This document shows positions 14,465 to 23,934 of a stretch of 64,000 nt of DNA, piece after piece. Within the stretch, counting starts at the first letter, position 1; each line of letters begins with the position of its first letter. Under the pieces are notes generated by a model. That model was not told the origin of the DNA. It did not search any database and was given only the letters and a program-made list of their open reading frames with translations. Both the position numbers and the translations under genes were made by a program. Origin of the DNA: Nocardioides sp. URHA0032 (GTDB lineage: Bacteria; Actinomycetota; Actinomycetes; Propionibacteriales; Nocardioidaceae); NCBI RefSeq assembly GCF_000620645.1, contig NZ_JIAV01000015.1, forward strand, positions 310,001-374,000. Direction: 5' to 3'.

Positions 14465-16933
14465 ATGGACGACAACGACGCCAGCACCACGCGGTGGTGG
14501 CAGCGCAAGCAGGAGGCCCCGGCGGCGCCCGAGGCCTCGGCCCCGAGCGCGCCCCCGCCGGCCGTGCGCACCCCGGCCGACCTCCAGGCGGCGATCGAGC
14601 GCGCGGCCGAGCTGCGCCGGCGCGCCGAGCAGGCCGCCGCCGAGCAGGCCGCCGAGCGGCTGGTCGCCGAGGAGGCCGCCACGGCCGCCCACCGGGCGCG
14701 CGTCGAGGCCGACGAGCAGGCCGCCGAGCACGCCGCGAAGGCGCAGGAGGCGTACGACGCCCGCCGCGCCGCCGAGGAGCAGGGCGCCGCGCACGCGGCC
14801 GAGCGGGAGCGGCTCGAGGCGGCCGCCACCGCCGCCGTCCAGGCGCGCGCCGAGGCCGAGGAGGCGGGCCGCAAGCTCGTCGAGACGGCCAAGGTCGCCA
14901 CCGCCCTCAGGCTCGCCGCCGAGCAGGCGGCCGCGCAGCAGGCCGCCGAGCGGGCCGAGGCCGAGGAGAGCGCGCGGCTCGCCGCGGAACGCGCCGCCGC
15001 AGCGGAGACCGCGCGGGCGTCCGCCGAGGAGGCCGCTCGCGCACAGGCCGAGCGCGCCACCGCCGACACCCGGGCGCGCGCGGAGGCGGACCGAGCGGCC
15101 CGCGAGGCCGCGGAGACCGCCCGCCAGGCACATGCCGACCGCGAGGCCGCCGAGGCGCGGGTGCAGGAGCTCGCCGAGCAGGTCGCGCAGGCCGCCGAGG
15201 AGCGCGCCGCCGCCGAGCGCGCCGCGGCCGCGCGGGTCGAGGAGCAGGAGGCGGCGTACGCCGAGCGGCTGGCCGCGCTCGGCCACCGCCTCGACGAGGT
15301 CGAGCAGGCAGCGAGCGAGCGCGCCGAGGCACAGCAGGCGGCGCACGCCGAGCGGCTCGCGGCGCTGGCCGCCGAGCACGACGAGGCGCTGGCCACGGGA
15401 GCGGCAGCCCGACAGGCCGCCGACGAGCGGGCGGCCCAGCAGGCCGAGGCCCGGGCCGCCGCCGAGGCCGCGGCCGCGGAACAGGCGACCGGCCGTGCCG
15501 CCTCCGACGAGGCGGCCGCCGAGCAGGCCCGCCGCGCCCAGGAGGCCCACGCGGCCCGGGCGGACGCCGAGGACGCGGCCCGCACCCACGCGGAGCTGGC
15601 CGCCGCGGCTGCCGCGGCCCGGGAGACGGCCGACGCCGGAGCCCGCGAGGCAGCAGAGACCGCACGCCAGGCACACGCCGACCGTGAGGCCGCCGAGGCC
15701 CGGGCCGCGGAGCTCGCCGAGCAGGTGGCCGCAGCCCGCCGCGAGCACGAGGACTTCGTGCTGGTCTCGCGGGAGGCCCGGGCCGCGGCGGAGCAGGCGG
15801 CCGCCGAGCAGGCCGCCGCGCGGGAGGCCGCCGAGGCGAAGGCCACCGAGCAGGCCGAGGCGCGCGCCGCCGCGGACACGGCCGCCGCCGAGCACGCCCG
15901 GCTCGCCGACGAGGCGCACAGCTCGCGGCTCGAGGCCGAGCAGGCCGCGCATTCGCAGGCCGCGACCGCCGAGCAGGCGCAGGCCGCGCGCACGGCGGCC
16001 GAGGAGGTCGCCCGCGACCAGGCGGCCGCCACCGCCCGGGCCGCCGCGGCCGAGGAGGCCGCGCACCGCACCGCCTCCGAGCTCGCCGAGGCGCTGCGCA
16101 CCGCCCACGAGGCGCGGATCGCCGCCGACGAGAACGCCCGCACGCACGCCGACCGCGCACGCGAGGCGCACGAGGCGCGGACCACCGCGGAGACCGCGGC
16201 CGCCGAGGCCGCCTCCGCCCGGGAGGCGGCCGAGGCCACCGCCCGGTCCCACGTCGAGGCGGCCACCGAGGCCGTCGCGGCACGCGAGGCCGCCGAGCGA
16301 GCCGCGCAGGAGGCCGCCGCCCGCGCCGAGGAGGCGCAGTCCGCGCGCGAACAGGCCGAGATGCGGGCCCGTGAGCAGGCCGAGGCCGCCGCCCAGGCGG
16401 CCACCGACCAGACCTCCGCGCACCAGCGCGCCGAGCACCAGGCCGAGCAGGCCCGGATCGCCCACGACGCCCGGGCCGAGGCCGACGTGGCCGCCGAGGC
16501 GCACGCCGCCGCCCGCGAGGCCGCCGAGCGGGCCGCCGCACAGGCACTCGAGCAGCGCCGCGCGGCCGAGGAGGACGCGAGGGCGCACGCCGAGCTCGCC
16601 GCCACGGCCGCCACGGACCGTCAGTCCGCCGAGGCGCAGCTCCGCGACGCCCTCGCCCGCCTCGACGAGGCGGTGCAGGCGCGTGAGGCCGCCGAGCGCC
16701 AGGCCGCCGAGCAGGCGCGGCTCCGGGGCGAGGCCGAGGAGGCCGCGGCGCAGCGGGCCGCGGACCGCAGCGCGGTCGAGGCCGCCGTACGCCGCCAGGC
16801 CGAGATCGCCGAGGCCGCGATGGAGGAGCGCGTCGCCGCGGAGGAGAAGGCGCGCGACCTCGCGGTCGAGCTGGAGAAGGCCCGCGCGGAGCTGCAGGAG
16901 CTGCAGGCGAAGAAGGGCTTCTTCCGCCGTTAG
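14465..16933 (+). CDS. Long Ala/Glu-rich coiled-coil protein (822 residues)
   Basis: The product begins MDDNDASTTRWWQRKQEAP, has a Pro/Ala segment to about residue 40, and then some 760 residues made almost entirely of Ala, Glu, Arg and Gln in AAxEQAAxR-type heptads, predicting one very long helix. It ends in a basic aromatic tail ([10 protein letters not shown]). Internal repetition is clear: a block starting REAAETARQAHADREAAEAR occurs at about 15103 and again at about 15646. There is no ATPase head, membrane helix or signal. Possible roles are a cytoskeletal filament or polar scaffold; this is inference. The repetitive codons create long false frames on both strands here. Confidence 0.8.
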   Translation: MDDNDASTTRWWQRKQEAPAAPEASAPSAPPPAVRTPADLQAAIERAAELRRRAEQAAAEQAAERLVAEEAATAAHRARVEADEQAAEHAAKAQEAYDARRAAEEQGAAHAAERERLEAAATAAVQARAEAEEAGRKLVETAKVATALRLAAEQAAAQQAAERAEAEESARLAAERAAAAETARASAEEAARAQAERATADTRARAEADRAAREAAETARQAHADREAAEARVQELAEQVAQAAEERAAAERAAAARVEEQEAAYAERLAALGHRLDEVEQAASERAEAQQAAHAERLAALAAEHDEALATGAAARQAADERAAQQAEARAAAEAAAAEQATGRAASDEAAAEQARRAQEAHAARADAEDAARTHAELAAAAAAARETADAGAREAAETARQAHADREAAEARAAELAEQVAAARREHEDFVLVSREARAAAEQAAAEQAAAREAAEAKATEQAEARAAADTAAAEHARLADEAHSSRLEAEQAAHSQAATAEQAQAARTAAEEVARDQAAATARAAAAEEAAHRTASELAEALRTAHEARIAADENARTHADRAREAHEARTTAETAAAEAASAREAAEATARSHVEAATEAVAAREAAERAAQEAAARAEEAQSAREQAEMRAREQAEAAAQAATDQTSAHQRAEHQAEQARIAHDARAEADVAAEAHAAAREAAERAAAQALEQRRAAEEDARAHAELAATAATDRQSAEAQLRDALARLDEAVQAREAAERQAAEQARLRGEAEEAAAQRAADRSAVEAAVRRQAEIAEAAMEERVAAEEKARDLAVELEKARAELQELQAKKGFFRR

Positions 16934-17949
16934 GTGAGCGCGGCCTTGAGCTTGGCGGCGATCGCGGCGTTCGCGGCCCGGCTGGTCCGGCCGACGCCGA
17001 CCACGTTGAAGAAGCCGTGGATCTGGTCCGCGAACCGGCGCAGCTCCACGTGCACGCCCGCCTCCGCGAGCTTGCGCGCGTATGCCTCGCCCTCGTCGCG
17101 GAGCGGGTCGTAGCCGGCGGTCACGACGTACGCCGGGGCGAGGCCGGCCGGCAGGTCCGCGTAGCGCGGCGAGACGCGGGGGTCGGTCGGGTCGGTCCCG
17201 ACGATGTAGCTGGCGTTCGCCAGGTCCATGAAGGCCCTGGTCAGGTAGAAGCCCTCCGCGAACGACGCCGCGCTGTCGGTCTGCCGGACCGCGTCGGTGG
17301 CCGGGTAGACCAGCAGCTGGAAGGCCAGCGGCAGGCCGCGCCGGGCCGCCTCGATCGCCACCACCGCGGCCAGGTTGCCTCCCGCGGAGTCCCCGCCGAC
17401 CGCGAGGCGCCCGGGGTCCGCGCCGACCTCGGCGGCGTGGCCGACCAGCCAGCGGTGCGCGGCCAGCGCGTCGTCGTACGCCGCCGGGAAGGGGTGCTCC
17501 GGCGCGAGCCGGTAGTCGACCGCGAGCACCCGCACCCCCGAGCGGTCGGCGAGGAACCGGCACGCGGCGTCGTGGGAGTCGAGGTCGCCGTACATGAAGC
17601 CGCCGCCGTGGAAGAACAGCAGCAGCGGGCCCGACCCCCGCGAGGTGGCCGGCGTGTAGAGGCGGGCGGGCAGGTCGCCGACGACCAGGTCGCGCACGGC
17701 GACGGCCGCCGGGCGACCGCCGGTCATCCGGGTGTGCCGCAGGATCGCCTCGCGGCCCTGCGGGATCGGCAGCGTCTCCGCGCCGACCTCGCGGGTGACC
17801 CGCTGGAGGCGCAGCATCAGCTGGACGTCGGCCGCCAGGACCTGGCCGTCGTGCACGACCCGGCGGCCGGCCAGGATCCGCTGGGCGCGCTCCGGGAGGC
17901 CGAGGGCCGCACGCAGTCCGAGGGTCTCGAGACGTTCCCGGGTGGTCAC
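16930..17949 (-). CDS. HSL-family alpha/beta hydrolase (carboxylesterase)
   Basis: The 339-residue protein has the oxyanion-hole HGGG at residues 114-117, the nucleophile motif GDSAGG with Ser188, and the later Asp and His of the triad (YDPLRDEG and IHGFFN). This is the hormone-sensitive lipase/esterase family, which hydrolyses short to medium acyl esters. It has no signal peptide and is probably cytoplasmic. Its 3' end overlaps the coiled-coil gene by four bases, and it is divergent from ppk1. The physiological substrate is not predictable. Confidence 0.9.
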   Translation of the reverse strand: MTTRERLETLGLRAALGLPERAQRILAGRRVVHDGQVLAADVQLMLRLQRVTREVGAETLPIPQGREAILRHTRMTGGRPAAVAVRDLVVGDLPARLYTPATSRGSGPLLLFFHGGGFMYGDLDSHDAACRFLADRSGVRVLAVDYRLAPEHPFPAAYDDALAAHRWLVGHAAEVGADPGRLAVGGDSAGGNLAAVVAIEAARRGLPLAFQLLVYPATDAVRQTDSAASFAEGFYLTRAFMDLANASYIVGTDPTDPRVSPRYADLPAGLAPAYVVTAGYDPLRDEGEAYARKLAEAGVHVELRRFADQIHGFFNVVGVGRTSRAANAAIAAKLKAALT

Positions 17950-17992
17950 GGTCGCAACCTACCGTTCACCCGGCGGTGCCAGACTGGGAGGC

Positions 17993-20140
17993 ATGTCCCT
18001 CGAGAGCCTGCCGTCGACGTCCGTCCACGGCGAGGGCGTGCCCGAGGAGACGTTCGACGTCGAGCCGCCGTACGTGCCGGACCACGAAGCGCTGAAGGCG
18101 GTCGAGAAGTTCGAGGACCGGTTCCTGGACCGGGAGCTGTCCTGGCTGCGCTTCAACCAGCGGGTGCTCGAGCTGGCCGAGGACCCGCACCTGCCGCTGC
18201 TGGAGCGGACCCGGTTCCTGGCGATCTTCACCAGCAACCTCGACGAGTTCTTCATGGTGCGCGTGGCCGGCCTCAAGCGCCGGATCGCGGCCGGGGTCGC
18301 CGTACCCGCTGCGTCCGGCCTGATGCCGACCGAGGTGCTGGAGCTGATCTGGTCCACCACGCGCGAGCTGTCCGAGCGGCAGGCGCGGGTGTTCCGCGAC
18401 GACATCGTGCCCGCGCTGTCGGAGGCGGGCATCGAGCTGGTGCGCTGGGACGACCTGGACCGCGAGGAGCAGAAGCAGTCCAAGCGGCTGTTCCGCGACC
18501 GGGTCTTCCCCGTGCTGACGCCGCTGGCCGTCGACCCCGCGCACCCGTTCCCCTACATCTCCGGGCTGTCGCTCAACCTCGCGGTGCTGCTGCGGAACCC
18601 GCGCACCGGCAAGGACCACTTCGCGCGGGTCAAGGTGCCGCCGATCTTCGAGCGGTTCGTGCCGGTCGGCAACCAGCGGTTCGTGCCGCTGGAGGACGTG
18701 ATCGGCGAGCACCTGAAGCGGCTGTTCCCGGGCATGGAGGTGCTCGAGGTGCACACCTTCCGCGTCACCCGCAACGAGGACCTCGAGGTCGAGGAGGACG
18801 ACGCCGAGAACCTCCTCGCCGCGCTCGAGAAGGAGCTGCTGCGGCGCCGGTTCGGCCCGCCGGTGCGGCTCGAGGTCGAGGAGTCGATCGCGCCGCAGGT
18901 GCTGGAGCTGCTCATCTCCGAGCTCGGCGTCTCGGAGGAGGAGGTGTTCAAGCTCCGCGGGCCGCTGGACCTGCGCGGGCTGCACAACATCGCCGACCTG
19001 CCGCGGCAGGACCTGAAGTACCCGGCGTACCTGCCGACGACCCACGAGCGGCTGGCCGAGGTCGAGTCCGCCGCTCCCGTCGACGTGTTCAAGGCCGCCC
19101 GGCGCCATGACGTGCTCCTGCACCACCCGTACGACTCCTTCGCCACCAGCGTGCAGCGGTTCCTCGAGCAGGCCGCGGCCGACCCGCACGTGCTCGCGAT
19201 CAAGCAGACGCTGTACCGCACCTCGGGTGACTCCCCGATCATCGACGCCCTGATCGACGCGGCCGAGGCCGGCAAGCAGGTGCTGGTGATCGTGGAGATC
19301 AAGGCGCGGTTCGACGAGCAGGCGAACATCCGCTGGGCGCGCAAGCTCGAGCAGGCCGGCTGCCACGTGGTGTACGGCCTGGTCGGCCTGAAGACCCACT
19401 GCAAGCTCTCGATGGTGGTGCGCGACGAGCCGGACGGCATCCGCCGCTACACCCACATCGGCACCGGCAACTACAACCCGAAGACCTCGCGGCTCTATGA
19501 GGACCTCGGGCTGATCACCGTCAACCAGCGGATCGGCGAGGACGTCGCCCACCTGTTCAACAACCTGTCCGGGTGGTCGCGGAACGCGACGTACGACGAG
19601 CTCCTGGTCGCGCCGGACTCGATCCGCGACGGGCTCGTCGAGCGGATCCACCGGGAGATCGCCCACCACCAGAACGGCCAGCCCGCGCGGATCCGCCTGA
19701 AGGCGAACTCCGTGGTCGACGAGGCGATCATCGACGCGCTGTACCTCGCGTCGCAGGCCGGCGTACCGGTGGAGCTGCTGGTGCGCGGCATCTGTGCGCT
19801 GCGCCCCGGCGTACCCGGGCTGTCGGAGACGATCGCGGTGCGCTCGGTGCTGGGCCGGTTCCTCGAGCACAGCCGGATCTTCTGGTTCGACAACGGCGGC
19901 GAGCCCGAGGCCTGGATCGGGTCGGCGGACATGATGCACCGCAACCTGGACCGGCGCGTGGAGGTCCTGGTGCGGCTGCCGGGCGAGGACGAGATCGCGG
20001 CGGTCGGCGGCCTGCTCGACCTGGCCTTCGACCCGGGCACGAACGCCTGGGAGCTCGACAGCGAGGGCGGCTGGACCCGGAACGCCGGCCAGGTGCACCT
20101 GCACGAGCGGCTGATCGAGCGGCAGCGCCGTCGCCGTTAG
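17993..20140 (+). CDS. ppk1: Polyphosphate kinase 1
   Basis: PPK1 makes inorganic polyphosphate from ATP. The 715-residue protein has the N-terminal domain ending [20 protein letters not shown], the EFFMVRVAG helix, and the C-terminal catalytic domains with [13 protein letters not shown] and the autophosphorylated histidine in [10 protein letters not shown] (His488). The ATG at 17993 fits the family, although the frame is open upstream. It is followed by a PhoU-like gene and a phosphate transporter on the same strand, a sensible set for storing phosphate taken up by the cell. Confidence 0.97.
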   Translation: MSLESLPSTSVHGEGVPEETFDVEPPYVPDHEALKAVEKFEDRFLDRELSWLRFNQRVLELAEDPHLPLLERTRFLAIFTSNLDEFFMVRVAGLKRRIAAGVAVPAASGLMPTEVLELIWSTTRELSERQARVFRDDIVPALSEAGIELVRWDDLDREEQKQSKRLFRDRVFPVLTPLAVDPAHPFPYISGLSLNLAVLLRNPRTGKDHFARVKVPPIFERFVPVGNQRFVPLEDVIGEHLKRLFPGMEVLEVHTFRVTRNEDLEVEEDDAENLLAALEKELLRRRFGPPVRLEVEESIAPQVLELLISELGVSEEEVFKLRGPLDLRGLHNIADLPRQDLKYPAYLPTTHERLAEVESAAPVDVFKAARRHDVLLHHPYDSFATSVQRFLEQAAADPHVLAIKQTLYRTSGDSPIIDALIDAAEAGKQVLVIVEIKARFDEQANIRWARKLEQAGCHVVYGLVGLKTHCKLSMVVRDEPDGIRRYTHIGTGNYNPKTSRLYEDLGLITVNQRIGEDVAHLFNNLSGWSRNATYDELLVAPDSIRDGLVERIHREIAHHQNGQPARIRLKANSVVDEAIIDALYLASQAGVPVELLVRGICALRPGVPGLSETIAVRSVLGRFLEHSRIFWFDNGGEPEAWIGSADMMHRNLDRRVEVLVRLPGEDEIAAVGGLLDLAFDPGTNAWELDSEGGWTRNAGQVHLHERLIERQRRRR

Positions 20141-20219
20141 CCGCGCCCTCACTTGCACGATCCCGCACGCCACCCCCTAGTCTGTTGCGCGTTCTCTTCC
20201 TCCTCCTCAGGAGTTATCC

Positions 20220-20837
20220 GTGGGTTTGCGAATCCGGCCCGTCGACACGTCCTTCTACGACCTCTTCACCAGGGCTGCCCAGCACCTCGTGCTGGGTGCC
20301 GCCCTGTTGGCGGAGATGCTCAGCGAGACGGCCGACCACCAGGACGTGGCACGCCGCATGCGCGAGGCCGAGCACATCGCCGACGAGACGACCCACGAGC
20401 TGATCCGCAAGGTCAACACGACGTTCGTGACGCCGTTCGACCGCGAGGACATCTACGCGCTGGGCTCCGGTCTCGACGACGTGATGGACATGATGGACGA
20501 GGTCGTCGACCTGATCCTGCTGTACGAGGTCAAGGTGCTGCCCCCGGAGCTGTCGACCCAGGTCGAGGTGCTCCAGCGGTGTGCCGAGCTGACCGCGGCC
20601 GCGATGCCGAACCTGCAGGCCATGCAGTCGCTCGAGGAGTACTGGATCGAGATCAACCGGCTCGAGAACGCCGGCGACAAGAACCACCGGCGTACCCTCG
20701 CCAAGCTCTTCAGCGGTGAGTTCAAGACCATCGAGGTGCTCAAGCTGAAGGACATCGTCGAGTCTCTCGAGGAGGCGATCGACGCGTTCGAGAAGGTCGC
20801 CAACATCGTGGAGCAGATCGCGGTCAAGGAGTCCTGA
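20220..20837 (+). CDS. DUF47 PhoU-like protein
   Basis: The 205-residue all-helical protein belongs to DUF47 (PhoU-related, TIGR00153-like), with the conserved DREDIYALGSGLDDVMDMMDE segment and ITKVFE-like helices that bind metal clusters through Glu and Asp residues. Such proteins are encoded with Pit transporters and are thought to modulate them. It starts at a GTG at 20220, and pit begins 4 bases after its stop, so the two are a pair. Confidence 0.93.
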   Translation: MGLRIRPVDTSFYDLFTRAAQHLVLGAALLAEMLSETADHQDVARRMREAEHIADETTHELIRKVNTTFVTPFDREDIYALGSGLDDVMDMMDEVVDLILLYEVKVLPPELSTQVEVLQRCAELTAAAMPNLQAMQSLEEYWIEINRLENAGDKNHRRTLAKLFSGEFKTIEVLKLKDIVESLEEAIDAFEKVANIVEQIAVKES

Positions 20838-20841
20838 CCGC

Positions 20842-21867
20842 ATGGACCTCGCGATCGTCATCGCGGTAGTCGTCGTCGCCCTCTGCTTCGACTACACGAA
20901 CGGTTTCCACGACGCGGCGAACGCCATCGCCACCTCCGTCTCCACCCGGGCGCTGACGCCGCGGATCGCGCTGACGCTCGCCGCGGTGATGAACTTCGTC
21001 GGCGCGCTGCTCGGCCAGAAGGTGGCCCACACCGTCGCCGAGGTCATCTCCACACCCCCGGGCGACCACGGGCTCGTCGTCGTACTGGCCGGGCTGCTGG
21101 GCGCGATCTCGTGGAACCTGATCACCTGGTACTTCGGCCTGCCGTCGTCCTCCTCGCACGCGCTCATCGGCGGTCTGGTCGGCGCGGCGCTGGCCGCGGG
21201 CGCGGCCTCGGGGGCGAGCGTGAACTGGCCGACGATCATCGACAAGGTGCTGATCCCGATGGTGCTCTCCCCGATCTTCGGCTTCGCCGCGGCGTTCCTC
21301 GTGATGCTCGCCATCATGTGGATCTTCCGGCGCCGGAACCAGCACCGGGTCCACCGCGGGTTCCGCGCCTCCCAGACCGTCTCCGCGGCGGCGCTCGCGC
21401 TCGGGCACGGCCTGCAGGACGCGCAGAAGACGATGGGCGTCATCTTCCTGGCGCTGACCACCGCGGGCTACTACGTCGACTCGGCGGGCAACCCGCAGGA
21501 GAACCTCCCGCTCTGGGTCATCGTCGCGGCCGCCAGCGCGATCTCGCTCGGCACCTACTCCGGTGGCTGGCGGATCATGCGCACCCTCGGCCGCCGGATC
21601 ATCCACCTCGACCCCGCCCGTGGCTTCGCGGCGGAGTCGGTAGGCGCGAGCGTGCTGTACACCACGGCGTTCGTCTTCCACGCCCCGATCTCCACCACCC
21701 ACACCATCACCTCCGCGATCATGGGCGCCGGCGCCACCAAGCGCTTCTCCGCCGTCCGCTGGGGTGTCGCCCGCTCGATCGTCGCCGCCTGGGTCCTCAC
21801 CTTCCCGATGGCCGGCCTCGTCGCCGCCGCCTGCTACGAGGTGCTGCACGCCGCGATCGGTCAGTAG
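20842..21867 (+). CDS. pit: Low-affinity inorganic phosphate transporter
   Basis: The 341-residue protein has about ten membrane helices and the two inverted PiT signatures: CFDYTNGFHDAANAIATSVST near the start and ALGHGLQDAQKTMG in the middle, with GLPSSSSHALIGG and APISTTHTITSAIMG. PiT proteins move metal-phosphate with protons or sodium. It is coupled to the DUF47 gene and lies 6 kb from the high-affinity pst genes. A palindromic repeat element follows its stop. Confidence 0.95.
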   Translation: MDLAIVIAVVVVALCFDYTNGFHDAANAIATSVSTRALTPRIALTLAAVMNFVGALLGQKVAHTVAEVISTPPGDHGLVVVLAGLLGAISWNLITWYFGLPSSSSHALIGGLVGAALAAGAASGASVNWPTIIDKVLIPMVLSPIFGFAAAFLVMLAIMWIFRRRNQHRVHRGFRASQTVSAAALALGHGLQDAQKTMGVIFLALTTAGYYVDSAGNPQENLPLWVIVAAASAISLGTYSGGWRIMRTLGRRIIHLDPARGFAAESVGASVLYTTAFVFHAPISTTHTITSAIMGAGATKRFSAVRWGVARSIVAAWVLTFPMAGLVAAACYEVLHAAIGQ

Positions 21868-21885
21868 GTCTCTGGTCGTCCGGGC

Positions 21886-21950
21886 GGGTAGTCCCTGCCC
21901 GAAATGCTCTCCACGGGGTCCAATCACGACATTTTCGTCAGGGACTACCC
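21886..21950. repeat. Dispersed palindromic-ended element, copy A (59-65 bp)
   Basis: GGGTAGTCCCTG at 21886-21897 and CAGGGACTACCC at 21939-21950 are perfect inverted repeats around a 41-base centre. The complement of this copy shares TAGTCCCTG-A-CGAAAATGTCGT with copy B at 23064-23122, and the TAGTCCCTG to CAGGGACTA span is 59 bases in both. It lies between convergent genes and may also act as a terminator. Confidence 0.85.
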
Positions 21951-21956
21951 CCGAGG

Positions 21957-22997
21957 TCAGGCGATCCGGTGCGCGAGCAGGCGGGCCCGCAGGGCCGAGC
22001 TGAGCGCCCGGCGACCCGCGACCGTCGTGGTCTCGATCCATCCCTCAGGTCGCTCGACGGTCCAGCGACGGTGGTGCGGAGGCCGGTCCGCGGCTCGGTC
22101 GTACGCAGCCTTCAGCCGGCGGATGAACGCCGTCGGGTCCGCGACGTCACCCGCCACCATGATGGCTCCCTCCAGCCCGTGCGATCGGAAGGCCTCGTCG
22201 CGGTCGACGTCCTTCTCCCGGCGGGAGCGGGTGAGGTGGAGCGCACCGTCGTACTGTCCGAAGACGCCCGACCGAGGATCGAGCAGGTCGGGCGTCCCGA
22301 TGTGGTTGCCCTCGAGATCGAACACGGGCACGTTGTAGAGAGGCGGCGGGAGCTCGGCGTCCAGCACCCACACGTGCCCCATGCCGACCTCGCGCGGCGA
22401 CCAGGCGTTCTCCGTCGCCAGCGGGATCGCCTCTCGTGCCTTCGGCATCCCCGTCCACCCGCGAAGGTTCGCGCCGTACGCCAGGACCTCGTCGATCGAC
22501 ACCGCATCGTGGAAGCACGCCATCGACAGCGCGATCGCCGCATCGCGCGCGTCCCGGGCGTAGCGCATCTCGAACCACGTCGACCGCACCGCGGTCGTCA
22601 CCCGGACCCCGTCGACCATGACCAGGTCCCTCGGCGCGAGTCGCTCCTCGCTGGTCGCGAAGAACCGTTGCTGCCGGGACCAGCGATTGCCGCCGATGGC
22701 CAGCGTCACCGGTCGCGTCCGGCCGCCTCCCCAAGGCGTGCCGTCGAACCAGGTCGAGCCCATCCATCCCAGTGCGGCCCAGCCGGTCACCCCGCCCCAC
22801 TCCTGCGGCAACGCGGCCGCCGCCTCCACCACCCGCTGGTCGACCGTCGACCCGTCCACGGAGGAGGGCACGCGGAAGCCGTGGCTCGACGCCCGCCACC
22901 GCGGGCCGCGTGCCGCGCCGGGTCGCGGCCCACGCAGTCCCTGGGGGTCGACGGGCAGCGGGACCACCACCCGCCGCGTCACCCCCGAGAGATCCAT
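21957..22997 (-). CDS. AbiEi-like protein with Vsr/DUF559-type nuclease-like C-terminus
   Basis: The 346-residue protein resembles a large actinobacterial family annotated as AbiEi-type antitoxin-domain proteins: an N-terminal winged-helix-like region (VVEAAAALPQEWGGVTGWAAL), a middle VRVTTAVRSTWFEMR segment, and a C-terminal PD-(D/E)XK/Vsr-like core (PVFDLEGNHIGTPDLLDP, then GQYDGALHL and a DVDRDEAFRSHGL helix). In most relatives I recall, the residue before YDG is Glu; here it is Gln (GQYDG), which may reduce nuclease activity. No partner toxin gene is adjacent. Two oppositely oriented 59-bp elements bracket it. Confidence 0.72.
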   Translation of the reverse strand: MDLSGVTRRVVVPLPVDPQGLRGPRPGAARGPRWRASSHGFRVPSSVDGSTVDQRVVEAAAALPQEWGGVTGWAALGWMGSTWFDGTPWGGGRTRPVTLAIGGNRWSRQQRFFATSEERLAPRDLVMVDGVRVTTAVRSTWFEMRYARDARDAAIALSMACFHDAVSIDEVLAYGANLRGWTGMPKAREAIPLATENAWSPREVGMGHVWVLDAELPPPLYNVPVFDLEGNHIGTPDLLDPRSGVFGQYDGALHLTRSRREKDVDRDEAFRSHGLEGAIMVAGDVADPTAFIRRLKAAYDRAADRPPHHRRWTVERPEGWIETTTVAGRRALSSALRARLLAHRIA

Positions 22998-23063
22998 GCC
23001 GGGACTCTTCCCGGTTTCCTGTGGGGCCTGGATCGTCCTCCACAGGCCGCCCCGGATTCGGGC

Positions 23064-23122
23064 TAGTCCCTGGCGAAAATGTCGTCAGCGGGCCCGATCC
23101 ACAGCACTTTGGTCAGGGACTA
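23064..23122. repeat. Dispersed palindromic-ended element, copy B (59 bp)
   Basis: TAGTCCCTG at 23064-23072 and CAGGGACTA at 23114-23122 bound a 59-base element whose left part (GCGAAAATGTCGT) matches copy A read on the other strand. It lies between the pstB stop and the AbiEi-like start. Confidence 0.85.
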
Positions 23123-23133
23123 CCGCGATCGAC

Positions 23134-23913
23134 TCACCCGAAGCGACCCGAGATGTAGGCCTCGGTGGACTCCTCGTCCGGGTTGGTGAACATCTTGTTG
23201 GTGGGGTTGAACTCGACGAGGTGGCCGGGCTCGCCGGTGGCCTTGAGGTTGAAGAAGCCGGTGTCGTCGGAGACGCGGGCGGCCTGCTGCATGTTGTGGG
23301 TGACGATCACGATCGTGTACTCGGACTTGAGCTCGTGGATCAGGTCCTCGATGGCGGAGGTGGAGATCGGGTCGAGGGCGGAGCAGGGCTCGTCCATCAG
23401 CAGGACCTCGGGCGAGACGGCGATCGCGCGGGCGATGCAGAGGCGCTGCTGCTGACCTCCGGAGAGGCCCATGCCGGGCTTGCTCAACCGGTCCTTGACC
23501 TCGGTCCACAGGTTCGCGCCCTGGAGCGAGCGCTCGACGATCGCGTCGGCGTCGGACTTCGAGATCTTCTTGGAGTTCAGCCGCATGCCAGCCAGGACGT
23601 TCTCGTAGATCGACATCGTCGGGAACGGGTTCGGGCGCTGGAAGACCATGCCGATCTGCCGGCGTACGGCGACCGGGTCGATGCCGGGCTCGTACAGCGA
23701 CTGCCCCGAGACGATGACCTTGCCCTCGACGCGGGCGCCGGGGATCACCTCGTGCATGCGGTTCAGCGCGCGGAGGAAGGTCGACTTGCCGCAGCCGGAC
23801 GGGCCGATGAACGCGGTGACCGCCTTCGCGCGGATGGTCATGTTGACGCCCTCGACGGCCTTGAAGTCGCCGTAGTAGATGTCGAGGTCGGAGACGTCGA
23901 TGCTCTTGGCCAT
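23134..23913 (-). CDS. pstB: Phosphate ABC transporter ATP-binding protein
   Basis: PstB powers the high-affinity phosphate importer from the inner face of the membrane. The 259-residue protein has Walker [10 protein letters not shown] at residues 37-45, the ABC signature LSGGQQQR, Walker B VLLMDEP and the PstB-typical [18 protein letters not shown] and [16 protein letters not shown]. It is the last gene of the leftward pstSCAB operon, 21 bases after pstA. A repeat element that may serve as a terminator follows. Confidence 0.97.
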   Translation of the reverse strand: MAKSIDVSDLDIYYGDFKAVEGVNMTIRAKAVTAFIGPSGCGKSTFLRALNRMHEVIPGARVEGKVIVSGQSLYEPGIDPVAVRRQIGMVFQRPNPFPTMSIYENVLAGMRLNSKKISKSDADAIVERSLQGANLWTEVKDRLSKPGMGLSGGQQQRLCIARAIAVSPEVLLMDEPCSALDPISTSAIEDLIHELKSEYTIVIVTHNMQQAARVSDDTGFFNLKATGEPGHLVEFNPTNKMFTNPDEESTEAYISGRFG

Positions 23914-23934
23914 GTGATTCTCTCTTCGGTGCGC

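Noticed and set aside
14107..17563. Very long leftward frames (835 and 1037 codons) and a 601-codon rightward frame
   Set aside because: They are shadows of the repetitive GCC/GAG codons of the coiled-coil gene, and translate to low-complexity Ala/Ser, Leu/Gly or Arg/Pro sequence. The 822-codon frame gives sensible heptads and a good start.
17966..20173. A 735-codon frame antisense to ppk1
   Set aside because: It mirrors the strongly conserved ppk1 coding sequence and matches no family. It is a high-GC artefact.
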